NCBI GenBank assembly: GCA_965229345.1
Contig: OZ245872.1
Location: 806,001 to 870,000 of the forward strand
Direction of reading: 5' to 3'
From: PBB1 sp965229345
GTDB taxonomy: Bacteria; Pseudomonadota; Gammaproteobacteria; Burkholderiales; Burkholderiaceae_C
Length of the DNA stretch: 64,000 nucleotides
This document shows positions 50,639-62,609 of this stretch, one piece after another (positions within the stretch are counted from its first letter, which is position 1; each line of letters begins with the position of its first letter). The notes beneath the pieces are model-generated. The model saw only the letters and a program-made list of their open reading frames with translations. It was not told the DNA's origin and ran no database searches. Both the position numbers and the translations under genes were made by a program.

Positions 50639-52303
50639 ATGATTCGTCTCACTGAACTCCGCTTGCCGCTGGACCACGCAGCCGAAGCCTTGCGCACGGC
50701 GGTCGTTGCGCGACTGGGCGTGACCGATGCCGAGCTGATCGATTTCGTTGTCTTCAAGCGCAGCCACGATGCGCGGAAGAAGACCGCGATCGTTCTGATC
50801 TACACGATCGATTGCCAGCTGGCCGACGAGCCTGCCGTGCTGCTGCGGCATGCCGGTGACCCGCACGTCAAGCCGGCGCCAGACACACGCTATCGCTTCG
50901 TGGGCCACGTGCCGGCCGACTGGCGAGCGGTCGAACGCCCGCGGCCGCTCGTCATCGGTTTCGGGCCCTGCGGCCTGTTCGCCGCCCTGGTGCTGGCGCA
51001 GATGGGGTTGCGGCCGATCGTGCTGGAGCGCGGCAAGGAAGTTCGCGAGCGCACCAAGGACACCTGGGCACTGTGGCGCCAGGGCGTGCTCAACCCGGAG
51101 TCGAATGTTCAGTTCGGTGAAGGCGGTGCGGGCACCTTCAGCGATGGCAAGTTGTGGAGCCAGATCAGTGATCCGCGCCACCTGACGCGCAAGGTGCTCG
51201 AAGAGTTCGTGCAAGCCGGTGCGCCGGAAGAAATCCTCTATGTCGCCAAGCCGCACATCGGCACCTTCCGCCTGGTCGGCATGGTCGAGAAGATGCGCGC
51301 GCAGATCGAATCCTTGGGTGGCGAGATCCGCTTCCAGCGCCGCGTTGTCGATGTGCGCATCGAGACCGATCGCCAGGGCGGCAGAGCGATCCGCGGTGTG
51401 ACCCTTGATGACGGCGAGCAGATCGACGCCGAGCAGGTGGTGCTCGCGCTCGGCCACAGTGCGCGCGACACCTTCGAGATGCTGCAAGAACGAGGCGTCT
51501 ACATGGAGGCCAAGCCGTTCTCGATCGGCTTTCGCATCGAGCATCCACAAGGTGTCATCGACCGCGCACGCTACGGCCCGGCGGCCGGTCATCCGATCCT
51601 CGGCGCAGCCGACTACAAGCTGGTGCATCACGCTCGCAACGGCCGCTCGGTCTACAGCTTCTGCATGTGCCCTGGGGGCACGGTGGTCGCCGCGACCTCG
51701 GAGGTGAACCGCGTTGTGACCAACGGCATGAGCCAGTATTCGCGCAACGAACGCAACGCCAACGCCGGCATCGTGGTCGGCATCTCGCCGCAGGACTATC
51801 GACAGGACGGCCAAAGCGAGGGGCCAGTGAATCCGCTCGACGGCATGGCGTTCCAGCGCCATTGGGAGTCGCGTGCGTTCGAACTGGGCGGGGCTGATTA
51901 CAAGGCGCCAGGGCAACTGGTCGGTGATTTCCTGCGCGGCCAGGCATCGAGTGCGCTCGGCAGCGTTGAGCCCTCCTACAAGCCAGGGGTGCATCTGACC
52001 GATCTGGGACGGCCTGGCAACAGCAGCTTGCCGATGTACGCGATCGAAGCGATTCGCGAGGCATTGCCGGCCTTCGATCGGCAGATCAAGGGCTTCCTGA
52101 TGTCCGACGCCATGCTGACCGGCGTGGAGACGCGGACGTCCTCACCGCTGCGCATCACGCGGGGCCGCGACCATCAGAGCCTGAACGTGCGCGGCCTGTA
52201 CCCGGCCGGTGAGGGCGCCGGTTATGCGGGCGGCATCATGTCCGCCGGCGTCGATGGCATCGAAGTCGCTGAATCGGTTGCAAGGGCCTTGCTGTCTTTG
52301 TGA
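50639..52303 (+). CDS. FAD-dependent oxidoreductase, COG2509-like
   Basis: 554 residues. A short N-terminal domain (about 1-90, with VVFKRSHDARKK) precedes the FAD-binding PLVIGFGPCGLFAALVLAQMG (about 102) and VLERGKEVRERTKDTWALWR. Further conserved segments are NVQFGEGGAGTFSDGKLWSQI and MCPGGTVVAATSE. The two-part layout, with the N-terminal lid domain, is that of the widespread uncharacterised COG2509 family of flavoproteins; the substrate is unknown. ATG at 50639 is preceded by a purine-poor region. It ends just before the rRNA promoter region. Confidence 0.9.
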   Translation: MIRLTELRLPLDHAAEALRTAVVARLGVTDAELIDFVVFKRSHDARKKTAIVLIYTIDCQLADEPAVLLRHAGDPHVKPAPDTRYRFVGHVPADWRAVERPRPLVIGFGPCGLFAALVLAQMGLRPIVLERGKEVRERTKDTWALWRQGVLNPESNVQFGEGGAGTFSDGKLWSQISDPRHLTRKVLEEFVQAGAPEEILYVAKPHIGTFRLVGMVEKMRAQIESLGGEIRFQRRVVDVRIETDRQGGRAIRGVTLDDGEQIDAEQVVLALGHSARDTFEMLQERGVYMEAKPFSIGFRIEHPQGVIDRARYGPAAGHPILGAADYKLVHHARNGRSVYSFCMCPGGTVVAATSEVNRVVTNGMSQYSRNERNANAGIVVGISPQDYRQDGQSEGPVNPLDGMAFQRHWESRAFELGGADYKAPGQLVGDFLRGQASSALGSVEPSYKPGVHLTDLGRPGNSSLPMYAIEAIREALPAFDRQIKGFLMSDAMLTGVETRTSSPLRITRGRDHQSLNVRGLYPAGEGAGYAGGIMSAGVDGIEVAESVARALLSL

Positions 52304-52391
52304 AAGCTGTGCTACAGTCGTGGGCTTCGCTGCTGATTGGCGAGGCGGTGTGAGGGGAGGTTGTGGTGCTGAGTTAATAACTTAGGCCTGA

Positions 52392-52421
52392 TTGACCTGG
52401 ATACCGAAAGCGATGTATAGT
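52392..52421 (+). promoter_or_regulatory. rRNA operon promoter
   Basis: TTGACC (52392-52397), an 18-nt spacer and TATAGT (52416-52421) lie about 230 nt upstream of 16S. A further TACAGT with TTGCTG 18 nt before it, just after 52290, may be an upstream second promoter overlapping the end of the flavoprotein gene. The 349-nt gap 52304-52652 holds no gene: it contains this promoter, a boxA and the 16S processing stem arm. Confidence 0.65.
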
Positions 52422-52475
52422 CGCTGACTCGATGCAAACTACGAAGTGAGTTTGAGTCGGAGCTGAAAAGCTCGA

Positions 52476-52487
52476 GTTCTTTAAAAA
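52476..52487 (+). promoter_or_regulatory. boxA antitermination element upstream of 16S
   Basis: GTTCTTTAAAAA matches the boxA consensus of rRNA antitermination (NusB/NusE binding) and lies just before the 16S processing stem. Confidence 0.7.
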
Positions 52488-52489
52488 TC

Positions 52490-52510
52490 AACAGCCGATA
52501 AGCGTGGGCG
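52490..52510 (+). other. 5' arm of the 16S rRNA processing stem (3' arm 54210-54230)
   Basis: The 21 bases starting AACAGCCGATAAG pair with the 21 bases at 54210-54230 with one C/A mismatch. Flanking GAGTGC/GCACTC adds further pairing nearer the mature ends. This is the RNase III substrate of pre-16S. Confidence 0.85.
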
Positions 52511-52652
52511 TTTGAAGGCGAGTGCCAAGATGAATTGAGCGAGTTTAGGCTTGCTTGAGGAATCAAGGTCTCATGGACCTTAAACGCTCACTGAATGAAA
52601 TTTTCATGCAAGTGAAGTTTCTATCAATTCTTTGAGTAATTTTATCAAGATC

Positions 52653-54183
<1,531 letters not shown>

Positions 54184-54356
54184 CTGGAAAACAAGCACTC
54201 AAATTTGGGCGCCCACACTTATCGGCTGTTGTTGAACACACAGCGTGAAACGCAGGTCTGCACGGCGAGGTAGCCGACAAGCAGCAGGCCGCAGATGCTT
54301 GAGTAGGTCGCGTACCGGGCATCACCCGGATCCATGCGCTTCTCACGGAATGCGAT

Positions 54357-54433
54357 GGGTCTGTAGCTCAGCTGGTTAGAGCACCGTCTTGATAAGGCGG
54401 GGGTCGTTGGTTCGAGTCCAACCAGACCCACCA
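54357..54433 (+). tRNA. tRNA-Ile (GAT)
   Basis: 77 nt, including a genomically encoded CCA. Acceptor GGGTCTG pairs with CAGACCC; the anticodon loop CTTGATAAG carries GAT; the T arm has GGTTCGAGTCC. It sits in the 16S-23S spacer next to tRNA-Ala, the standard arrangement in this group. Confidence 0.97.
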
Positions 54434-54453
54434 TCTTCACTGAAGAACTCAAT

Positions 54454-54529
54454 GGGGGATTAGCTCAGCTGGGAGAGCACCTGCTTTGCAAGCAGGGGGT
54501 CGTCGGTTCGATCCCGTCATCCTCCACCA
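54454..54529 (+). tRNA. tRNA-Ala (TGC)
   Basis: 76 nt with encoded CCA. Acceptor GGGGGAT pairs with ATCCTCC (one G-U pair); anticodon loop TTTGCAA carries TGC; T arm GGTTCGATCCC. Twenty nt after tRNA-Ile. Confidence 0.97.
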
Positions 54530-54859
54530 TCTTTTGCATCTGGTTTTGAATGCGTTTCATACAAGTTCGTTCGCTGACGCAAGCCATTGTTTGATGGTTT
54601 GCGTCAGTGATTCGAAAGAATCGGCTGTTGTTCTTTAACAATTCGTAGAGTCGAAATAATCAGAGTTGTCGACACAAGAAAGCCAGGCTTCGCAAGGAGT
54701 TCGGTGGACAAGTGGTCGATGACGTTTTTGATTGCGTCAACAAAGAATTCAGCTCGTGAAGCAATTCAAGAGATGAAGACGGCATAACGCGTAATACTCA
54801 ATATAGACAGTCCTTGACGACGTCTTGCTTTTAACGTGAGCGAGAGGTCAAAGTTATAG
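54530..54859 (+). other. tRNA-Ala to 23S spacer, with strong hairpin
   Basis: 330 nt without a gene. A 14-bp stem (one G-U pair), CTGACGCAAGCCAT (54574-54587) with ATGGTTTGCGTCAG (54594-54607), loop TGTTTG, precedes a second boxA and the 5' arm of the 23S processing stem. Confidence 0.7.
54630..54640 (+). promoter_or_regulatory. boxA antitermination element upstream of 23S
   Basis: GTTCTTTAACA, nearly identical to the E. coli rrn boxA, placed before 23S so that elongating polymerase is kept in antitermination mode. Confidence 0.75.

Positions 54860-54866
<7 letters not shown>
54847..54866 (+). other. 5' arm of the 23S rRNA processing stem (3' arm 57731-57750)
   Basis: Twenty bases beginning GTCAAAGTTATAGG are the perfect reverse complement of 57731-57750, enclosing 23S. 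It is the RNase III site for pre-23S and includes the first and last mature nucleotides. Confidence 0.9.
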
Positions 54867-57739
<2,873 letters not shown>

Positions 57740-57950
57740 ATAACTTTGACTTACCGTTAAAATACGGCGCTGCAAAGCGTGTCAAAGTAGGCTGTCAATT
57801 GAATTAACACGTTGTACCGATCTTCAACTGAATTCGGTGCGCAATCGAAACTGATTATTGAACTCAGTTCACTGCCGTGAACTGGGCGACTCTTCGAATT
57901 GGCTGTCTTGCCCATCCCCTCGCGGGGACAAGCAAGTCGGCAACCAGTTA
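57740..57950 (+). other. 23S-5S spacer
   Basis: 211 nt, no gene. It holds the outer end of the 23S stem and a perfect hairpin CAGTTCAC-TGCC-GTGAACTG in its middle. A stem around CCCC-TCGC-GGGG lies shortly before 5S. Confidence 0.7.
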
Positions 57951-58066
57951 AGCCTGATGACCATAGCGAGGTGGTCCCACTCCTTCCCATCCCGAACAGG
58001 ACAGTGAAACGCCTCAGCGCCGATGATAGTGCGGGTTCCCGTGTGAAAGTAGGACATCGTCAGGCT
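57951..58066 (+). rRNA. rrf: 5S ribosomal RNA
   Basis: 116 nt. Terminal stem AGCCTGA/TCAGGCT, the conserved CCCGAAC and GTGAAACGCC segments, and GATGATAGTG identify it. Ends are from stem pairing. Confidence 0.95.
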
Positions 58067-58075
58067 ACTACCCCG

Positions 58076-58115
58076 AAACCCCCGTGCCCCTCAAGGCTCG
58101 GGGGTTTCCCTTTTG
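58076..58115 (+). terminator. rRNA operon terminator
   Basis: AAACCCCCG (58076-58084) pairs with CGGGGGTTT (58099-58107) and is followed by CCCTTTTG, 10 nt after the 5S end. The next gene starts 22 nt further on, so it probably needs its own promoter or readthrough. Confidence 0.8.
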
Positions 58116-58136
58116 GGGGCACGAAAATGGTCTCTC

Positions 58137-59027
58137 ATGTTGGCCAGATTACAAAAACTCCTGTTGTTCGGCTTACTGACCACCTTGGTTGGTTGGATCT
58201 GGGTTGCTGTTGAGTATCTCAGCCCCGCATGGATGATGGCCGGCCTGCTGGCCCTGCCCGCTGTCCACGCGGGTACGCTGGCGCTCGAGTTCGTGTTGAT
58301 GTACTGGGCGAATCGCCTGGATCCGGCACATCCACTTCGGGTGCGCAGCGCTTGCTCCGCCTGGTGTGCAGAGACGCTGATTTCCGCGTGGGTGTTCTAC
58401 TGGCTGCAGCCGTTTCGTTCGCACGCCATCAGTGATCAGCTCGGTCTGCCGCAGGGTCGGCGAGCCGTCGTCCTGATTCACGGGTTGGTTTGCAACCGTG
58501 GCTTCTGGAACCCTTGGATGAGACGGCTGCGCAGCCTCGGCATTCCGTGCATCGCGATCAATCTGGAGCCGGTATTCGGCACGATCGACGACGGCGCTGA
58601 GGCAATCGACACCGCTGTGCGCCAGGCGACCCTAGCCACGGGACTCACCCCTGTGATCGTCACCCACAGCATGGGCGGACTGTCGGTGCGCGCCTGGCTG
58701 CGTGCCAAGTCAGCAGACGACCGCGTTCATCGCATCGTCACCATCGCCGCCCCGCATCACGGCACTGCCCTGGCGAAATTGGCCACCAGCGATGTGGCCC
58801 GACGCATGCGGATCGGCAGCCCTTGGCTGACCGCGCTGGCGGGTGCTGAACCCCCGTCACGCTATCGCCTGTTCACCTGCTTCTACAGCCACAGCGACAA
58901 CATCGTGTTTCCGACACGCCACGCCACCTTGCCGGGTGCCGACAACCGCCATGTGCCCGCGAGTGGACACATCCAAATGGCACACCGTGCCGAAGTGTTT
59001 CGAGAAGTGATGCGCTGGCTGACCTGA
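58137..59027 (+). CDS. membrane-anchored lipase/esterase (alpha/beta-hydrolase)
   Basis: 296 residues. One or two N-terminal hydrophobic segments (LLLFGLLTTLVGWIWVAV, then GLLALPAVHAG) suggest anchoring in the inner membrane. The hydrolase domain starts near RRAVVLIHGLVCN (oxyanion loop, about 108) and has the nucleophile elbow THSMGGLS (Ser178). TIAAPHHGTALAKLA follows, as in triacylglycerol lipases, and a C-terminal SGHIQMAH carries the His. ATG at 58137 is preferred over an upstream TTG that would start inside the rRNA terminator. Substrate unknown. Confidence 0.88.
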   Translation: MLARLQKLLLFGLLTTLVGWIWVAVEYLSPAWMMAGLLALPAVHAGTLALEFVLMYWANRLDPAHPLRVRSACSAWCAETLISAWVFYWLQPFRSHAISDQLGLPQGRRAVVLIHGLVCNRGFWNPWMRRLRSLGIPCIAINLEPVFGTIDDGAEAIDTAVRQATLATGLTPVIVTHSMGGLSVRAWLRAKSADDRVHRIVTIAAPHHGTALAKLATSDVARRMRIGSPWLTALAGAEPPSRYRLFTCFYSHSDNIVFPTRHATLPGADNRHVPASGHIQMAHRAEVFREVMRWLT

Positions 59028-59052
59028 AGCGCCCGCAGCAAGGCCGGACCGC

Positions 59053-59910
59053 TCAGCCGTCCAGGCCACGCAACAGGCTGAGCGTGGCCGTGGTCGAAAG
59101 GTTCAGCAAATGGGCCACGTCGTTGACGTCGTCTGGAATGGCCGCGTTGTCCCAGCCCGCTGCCGTGTGCCGCGCCAGCCGCACACCGAGCATGACGCAT
59201 TGAACATTCGGGTGCTTGGCCTGCTTGTCGTCGGTGATGCGCACCAGCAGATCGGGCAGATGCCATTCCAGCATCAGGGCGTGCTGCAGGTCGAGCAATT
59301 CCACATGCAGGGACTTGCGCTGCTCGGTGCTGGATCGCAGGGTCGGATCGGCGCGCTGCGCATCGCGTATGGCCAGCGCCAGATCAGGCGCATGGCACCA
59401 CAGCAGCATCTCGGCGAAATCGTGCAGCAGCGCGGCCTGATGGATGATGGCGGCATCCGGGTCAAAGCGATGCACGGCGAAAGACAGTGCGAAGTTGGCG
59501 GCACGGCGGGCTCGGCGCAACACCTGTTTCAGCCCGGCCAGCGCTTCAGGCCGATCTGCCAGCAGGTCTTCGAGAACCGGCTGCGGACCAAAGGCCCGAA
59601 AGAACGGCGAGATGCCCATCATCACCAGCGTCGAGGTCACGGTTTCCGGCTCCGTCACCACGCGGGCCGAGCGATTCCTGGCGCCGTAGGCCATCACCTT
59701 CAACGTCATCAGCGGGTCGTCGGAGATCATCTCGCCGATCAGGTTCGCATCGACATCGTCTTCGCGCTCGCGCATCGCCTCCAGGGCGTCGGCGGTGTCT
59801 GCCAGCACAGGAATGTCGGCGTCACGAAAACACGCCGTCCACGCCGCCAGATCAGCCAGCGGCTGCGTCAGGCGGATGAAATCGGGTGTTGTCGGGTCAG
59901 GATCGGGCAT
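59053..59910 (-). CDS. HDOD-domain protein
   Basis: 285 residues with an HDOD core: EMISDDPLMTLKVMAYGARNRSA, VTSTLVMMGISPFFRAF, and the HD-related AAIIHQAALLHDFAEMLLWCHAP. It has no other domain. Compared with the protein at 37742 the sequence differs widely (VMMGISPF versus ITYLGTREV), so they are not recent duplicates. Likely signalling scaffold; function unknown. The gene converges with the lipase gene (25 nt). Confidence 0.85.
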   Translation of the reverse strand: MPDPDPTTPDFIRLTQPLADLAAWTACFRDADIPVLADTADALEAMREREDDVDANLIGEMISDDPLMTLKVMAYGARNRSARVVTEPETVTSTLVMMGISPFFRAFGPQPVLEDLLADRPEALAGLKQVLRRARRAANFALSFAVHRFDPDAAIIHQAALLHDFAEMLLWCHAPDLALAIRDAQRADPTLRSSTEQRKSLHVELLDLQHALMLEWHLPDLLVRITDDKQAKHPNVQCVMLGVRLARHTAAGWDNAAIPDDVNDVAHLLNLSTTATLSLLRGLDG

Positions 59911-60007
59911 GGCGAGCGATGCAAGCAGAAAGTGCTTGCGCTCCTCTCGACCCGTTATCGGTGCAATCCCGGCCGGGTGTAGCTCGGGTGATCCCTGGGT
60001 CAGCGGA

Positions 60008-61048
60008 TCAGCGCTTCACCAATTGCGCCTTCAGCGCCACACCGACCTGCTTGTTGACGAACTGTGTCGTTGCCACCCGGCTCAGATCGACCTCGCCGGC
60101 TCGGTAGAGGCCCGCTTTGACCATCTGCTGGTAGAAGTCGCGAATGCGCGCCGGGTTCATCGCGCCGACGCCCAGCGTGAGCGCTTCACCCGAATCGACG
60201 ATGCCCTGCTGCTTCATCAAGGCCACCGACGCCTCCAGTTCGGCGTCGCTCATCTCCGGGTTGTCGCGCTTCATCAGCGCGTGCGCGGCGCTGCGATCAC
60301 CGTACAGGTAGTTGACCCAGCCAATGATCGAAGCATCGACGAAGCGCTGCACCAGCGCCGGCTGCTTCGCGACCATGTCGGTGCGCGCCTCGATCACCGT
60401 CGAGTAGGTGCTGAAGCCGTGGTCGGCCAGCAAGTGCACCACTGGCTTGAAGTGCCCCTGGGCTTCGACGTAGATCGGCTCGGCCACCGAATAGCCTTGC
60501 TGGATGGCCTTCGGGTTGGCGAGGAAGGGACCGAGGTTGTAGTTGTAGGGCTTCAGGGCTTCGTCGCGGAAGCCGTGCACGACCTTCAGCCACGGCCACC
60601 AGCTGAACTGCGCGTCTTTGGCGATCAGCGCCACCGGGGCCGATTTCAGCGCCTCGAAGTTCTCGTAGCCCTGGCCCGGGTGGGCGACCAGCGCCTGCGG
60701 ATCCTTCTGGAACATGCTGGCCACGACGATGGTGGGCACCCCGTTCTTCACGTTGTCGAAGCTGTGCAGCAGGTTGCCGGTCATCAGGAAATCGATGCGG
60801 CCTGCAGGCAGCAGCGGCCGGTTGTTCACCTGCGGGCCGCCTTGCAGCAGGGTCACGTCCAGCCCGTACTTCTTGTAGGTGCCGTCGGCGATCGCCTGGT
60901 AGAAGCCGCCGTGCGCGGCCTGCGCCTTCCAGTTGGTGGCGAAGCGGATTTTGTCGTCGGCGTGTGCCCACGTTGCTGAAAGGCAGGCCAGGGTAATGAG
61001 CGCACGGCCACAGGCGAGCGCACCCAAGCGGAAGAAGACGTTCGACAT
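60008..61048 (-). CDS. ABC transporter substrate-binding protein, NMT1/THI5-like
   Basis: 346 residues with a Sec signal (LACGRALITLACLSATWAHA, cleavage near 30). The mature start IRFATNWKAQAAHGGFYQAI and GGPQVNNRPLL, LMTGNLLHSF, and AKDAQFSWWPW are typical of the NMT1/THI5-like subfamily that binds pyrimidine-like or other small organic ligands (HMP in ThiY), related to the nitrate/taurine binders. ATG at 61048 follows CAGGAG. It overlaps the permease stop by one base (TGATG) and is last in the amn-ATPase-permease-SBP operon. Confidence 0.9.
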   Translation of the reverse strand: MSNVFFRLGALACGRALITLACLSATWAHADDKIRFATNWKAQAAHGGFYQAIADGTYKKYGLDVTLLQGGPQVNNRPLLPAGRIDFLMTGNLLHSFDNVKNGVPTIVVASMFQKDPQALVAHPGQGYENFEALKSAPVALIAKDAQFSWWPWLKVVHGFRDEALKPYNYNLGPFLANPKAIQQGYSVAEPIYVEAQGHFKPVVHLLADHGFSTYSTVIEARTDMVAKQPALVQRFVDASIIGWVNYLYGDRSAAHALMKRDNPEMSDAELEASVALMKQQGIVDSGEALTLGVGAMNPARIRDFYQQMVKAGLYRAGEVDLSRVATTQFVNKQVGVALKAQLVKR

Positions 61049-61836
61049 CAATGGCTCCTGGATGGGGTTGAACTCCGAGCGTGCTCCAAGGCCTGCCAGC
61101 GCGCCAGCAGTCGATGCGACAGCGCGTTCGAGGCACCGTAGATCATCAGCCCCGTGGCCACCAGCAGCAGCAAGGCGGCGAACATCTTCGGTGTCTCGGT
61201 GCGAAAACTGGCCTCGAGGATGCGCGAGGCCAGCCCGGTTTCACGGCCCGCGGCGCCCGCCACCATCTCTGCCGTCACCGCACCGATCAGGCTCAGCCCG
61301 CCCGACACCTTCAACCCCGCGACGAAATACGGCAGCGCACTCGGCATCAGCAACAGCCGCAGCCGCTGCATCGGCGTCGCGCGGTACAGCCGGAACAGGT
61401 CGCGCAGCAAGGGGTCGGCCGCGCGCAGGCCCATCACTGTGTTCGACAGGATCGGGAAGAAGGCGACGATCCATGCGCACAGCAACAGCGCCGTGGTGGT
61501 GCTGTCGATGTAGATCAGCATCAGCGGCGCGATCGCGACCACCGGCGTCACCTGCAAAACCACCGCCAATGGCAGCAGCACGGCTTCGAGCGGTACCGAC
61601 AAGGTGAACACCGCGGCGATCAGCACGCCGCCGAGGCACGCCAGCGCCAGTGCGCCGAAGGTGATCTTCAAGGTGAACCACCAGCTCAGCGAGAGCGAAC
61701 CGAGGTTGGCCCACAGCGTCTGCAGCACCACACTGGGCGCGGGCAGGGTGTAGGCAGGCATTTCCGCGATGCGCACCAGCGCCTCCCAGGCCAGCAGCCA
61801 GCCGATCACGCTCAGCAGCGGCAGCCAGCGCCTCAC
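61048..61836 (-). CDS. ABC transporter permease (BPD inner-membrane component)
   Basis: 262 residues with about six helices. The EAA loop is seen as LFRLYRATPMQRLRLLLMPSALP; the later helix AGLKVSGGLSLIGAVTAEMV is conserved in SsuC/ThiX-type permeases. GTG at 61836 overlaps the ATPase stop by 4 bp (GTGA) and is the only start leaving no extra non-homologous N-terminus; the longer open frame upstream is a shadow of the ATPase gene. Confidence 0.92.
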   Translation of the reverse strand: MRRWLPLLSVIGWLLAWEALVRIAEMPAYTLPAPSVVLQTLWANLGSLSLSWWFTLKITFGALALACLGGVLIAAVFTLSVPLEAVLLPLAVVLQVTPVVAIAPLMLIYIDSTTTALLLCAWIVAFFPILSNTVMGLRAADPLLRDLFRLYRATPMQRLRLLLMPSALPYFVAGLKVSGGLSLIGAVTAEMVAGAAGRETGLASRILEASFRTETPKMFAALLLLVATGLMIYGASNALSHRLLARWQALEHARSSTPSRSH

Positions 61837-62609
61837 GCGCTCGGCCCCTCGGCCGCCGAGGCGACTTCCAGTGCAAGTGTGACGTCTCGACAGATCTGCG
61901 CGTAACGCTGCGAGGTGCGGAACTCCGCGGTGCGAGGCAGCGGCTCGTCGACGACGAGCTCGGCCACGATGCGTCCGGGTCGAGCACCCATCACCAGCAC
62001 GCGCTGGCTCAGGAACACCGCCTCGAACACGCTGTGGGTGACGAACAGCACCGCCAGCGCATTCGATTGCCACCACGCCAGCAGGTCGGCATTGAGCCGC
62101 TGGCGGGTGATCTCGTCGAGCGCCGCAAACGGCTCATCCATCAGCAACACCCGCGGCTGCGTGACCAGTGCCCGGGCGATCGAGGTGCGCATGCGCATGC
62201 CGCCGGACAGCTCGGCCGGAAAGGCCGATTCGAACTCGCCCAGCCCCACCAAGGCCAGCACCTGTCGCACTGGCGCCGTGGCCTCGGCCTTCGACCGCCC
62301 GGCCAGCCGCAACGGCAGCCAGACGTTGTCGAACACGCTCGCCCAGGGCATCAGCGTCGGGTCCTGGAACACGAAGGCGGTGTCGCGTGTGGTGGCGCTG
62401 CCCAGGGCGGGCGAGTCGATGTGTCCGCTGTTCGCCTCATCGAGCCCGGCGATCAGCCGCAGCACCGTGCTTTTGCCGCACCCAGAGGGCCCCAGCAGCG
62501 AGACGAATTCACGCGCCCCGACATCGAACGAGATGCCCTGCAGCGCCAGCGTGCCGCTTGCGTAGCGCTTGACCACCTCGCGCAGCGCAATCGCGGGCCC
62601 CAAGGTCAC
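61833..62609 (-). CDS. ABC transporter ATP-binding protein (SsuB/ThiZ-like)
   Basis: 258 residues. Walker A GPSGCGKST, signature LSGGMRMR (Met in place of the usual Gln), Walker B RVLLMDEPFAALD and the H-loop VTHSVFEAVFLSQRV are all visible. GTG at 62609 overlaps the amn stop by 4 bp (GTGA). The C-terminus is short, as in nitrate/taurine-type ATPases. Confidence 0.94.
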   Translation of the reverse strand: MTLGPAIALREVVKRYASGTLALQGISFDVGAREFVSLLGPSGCGKSTVLRLIAGLDEANSGHIDSPALGSATTRDTAFVFQDPTLMPWASVFDNVWLPLRLAGRSKAEATAPVRQVLALVGLGEFESAFPAELSGGMRMRTSIARALVTQPRVLLMDEPFAALDEITRQRLNADLLAWWQSNALAVLFVTHSVFEAVFLSQRVLVMGARPGRIVAELVVDEPLPRTAEFRTSQRYAQICRDVTLALEVASAAEGPSA

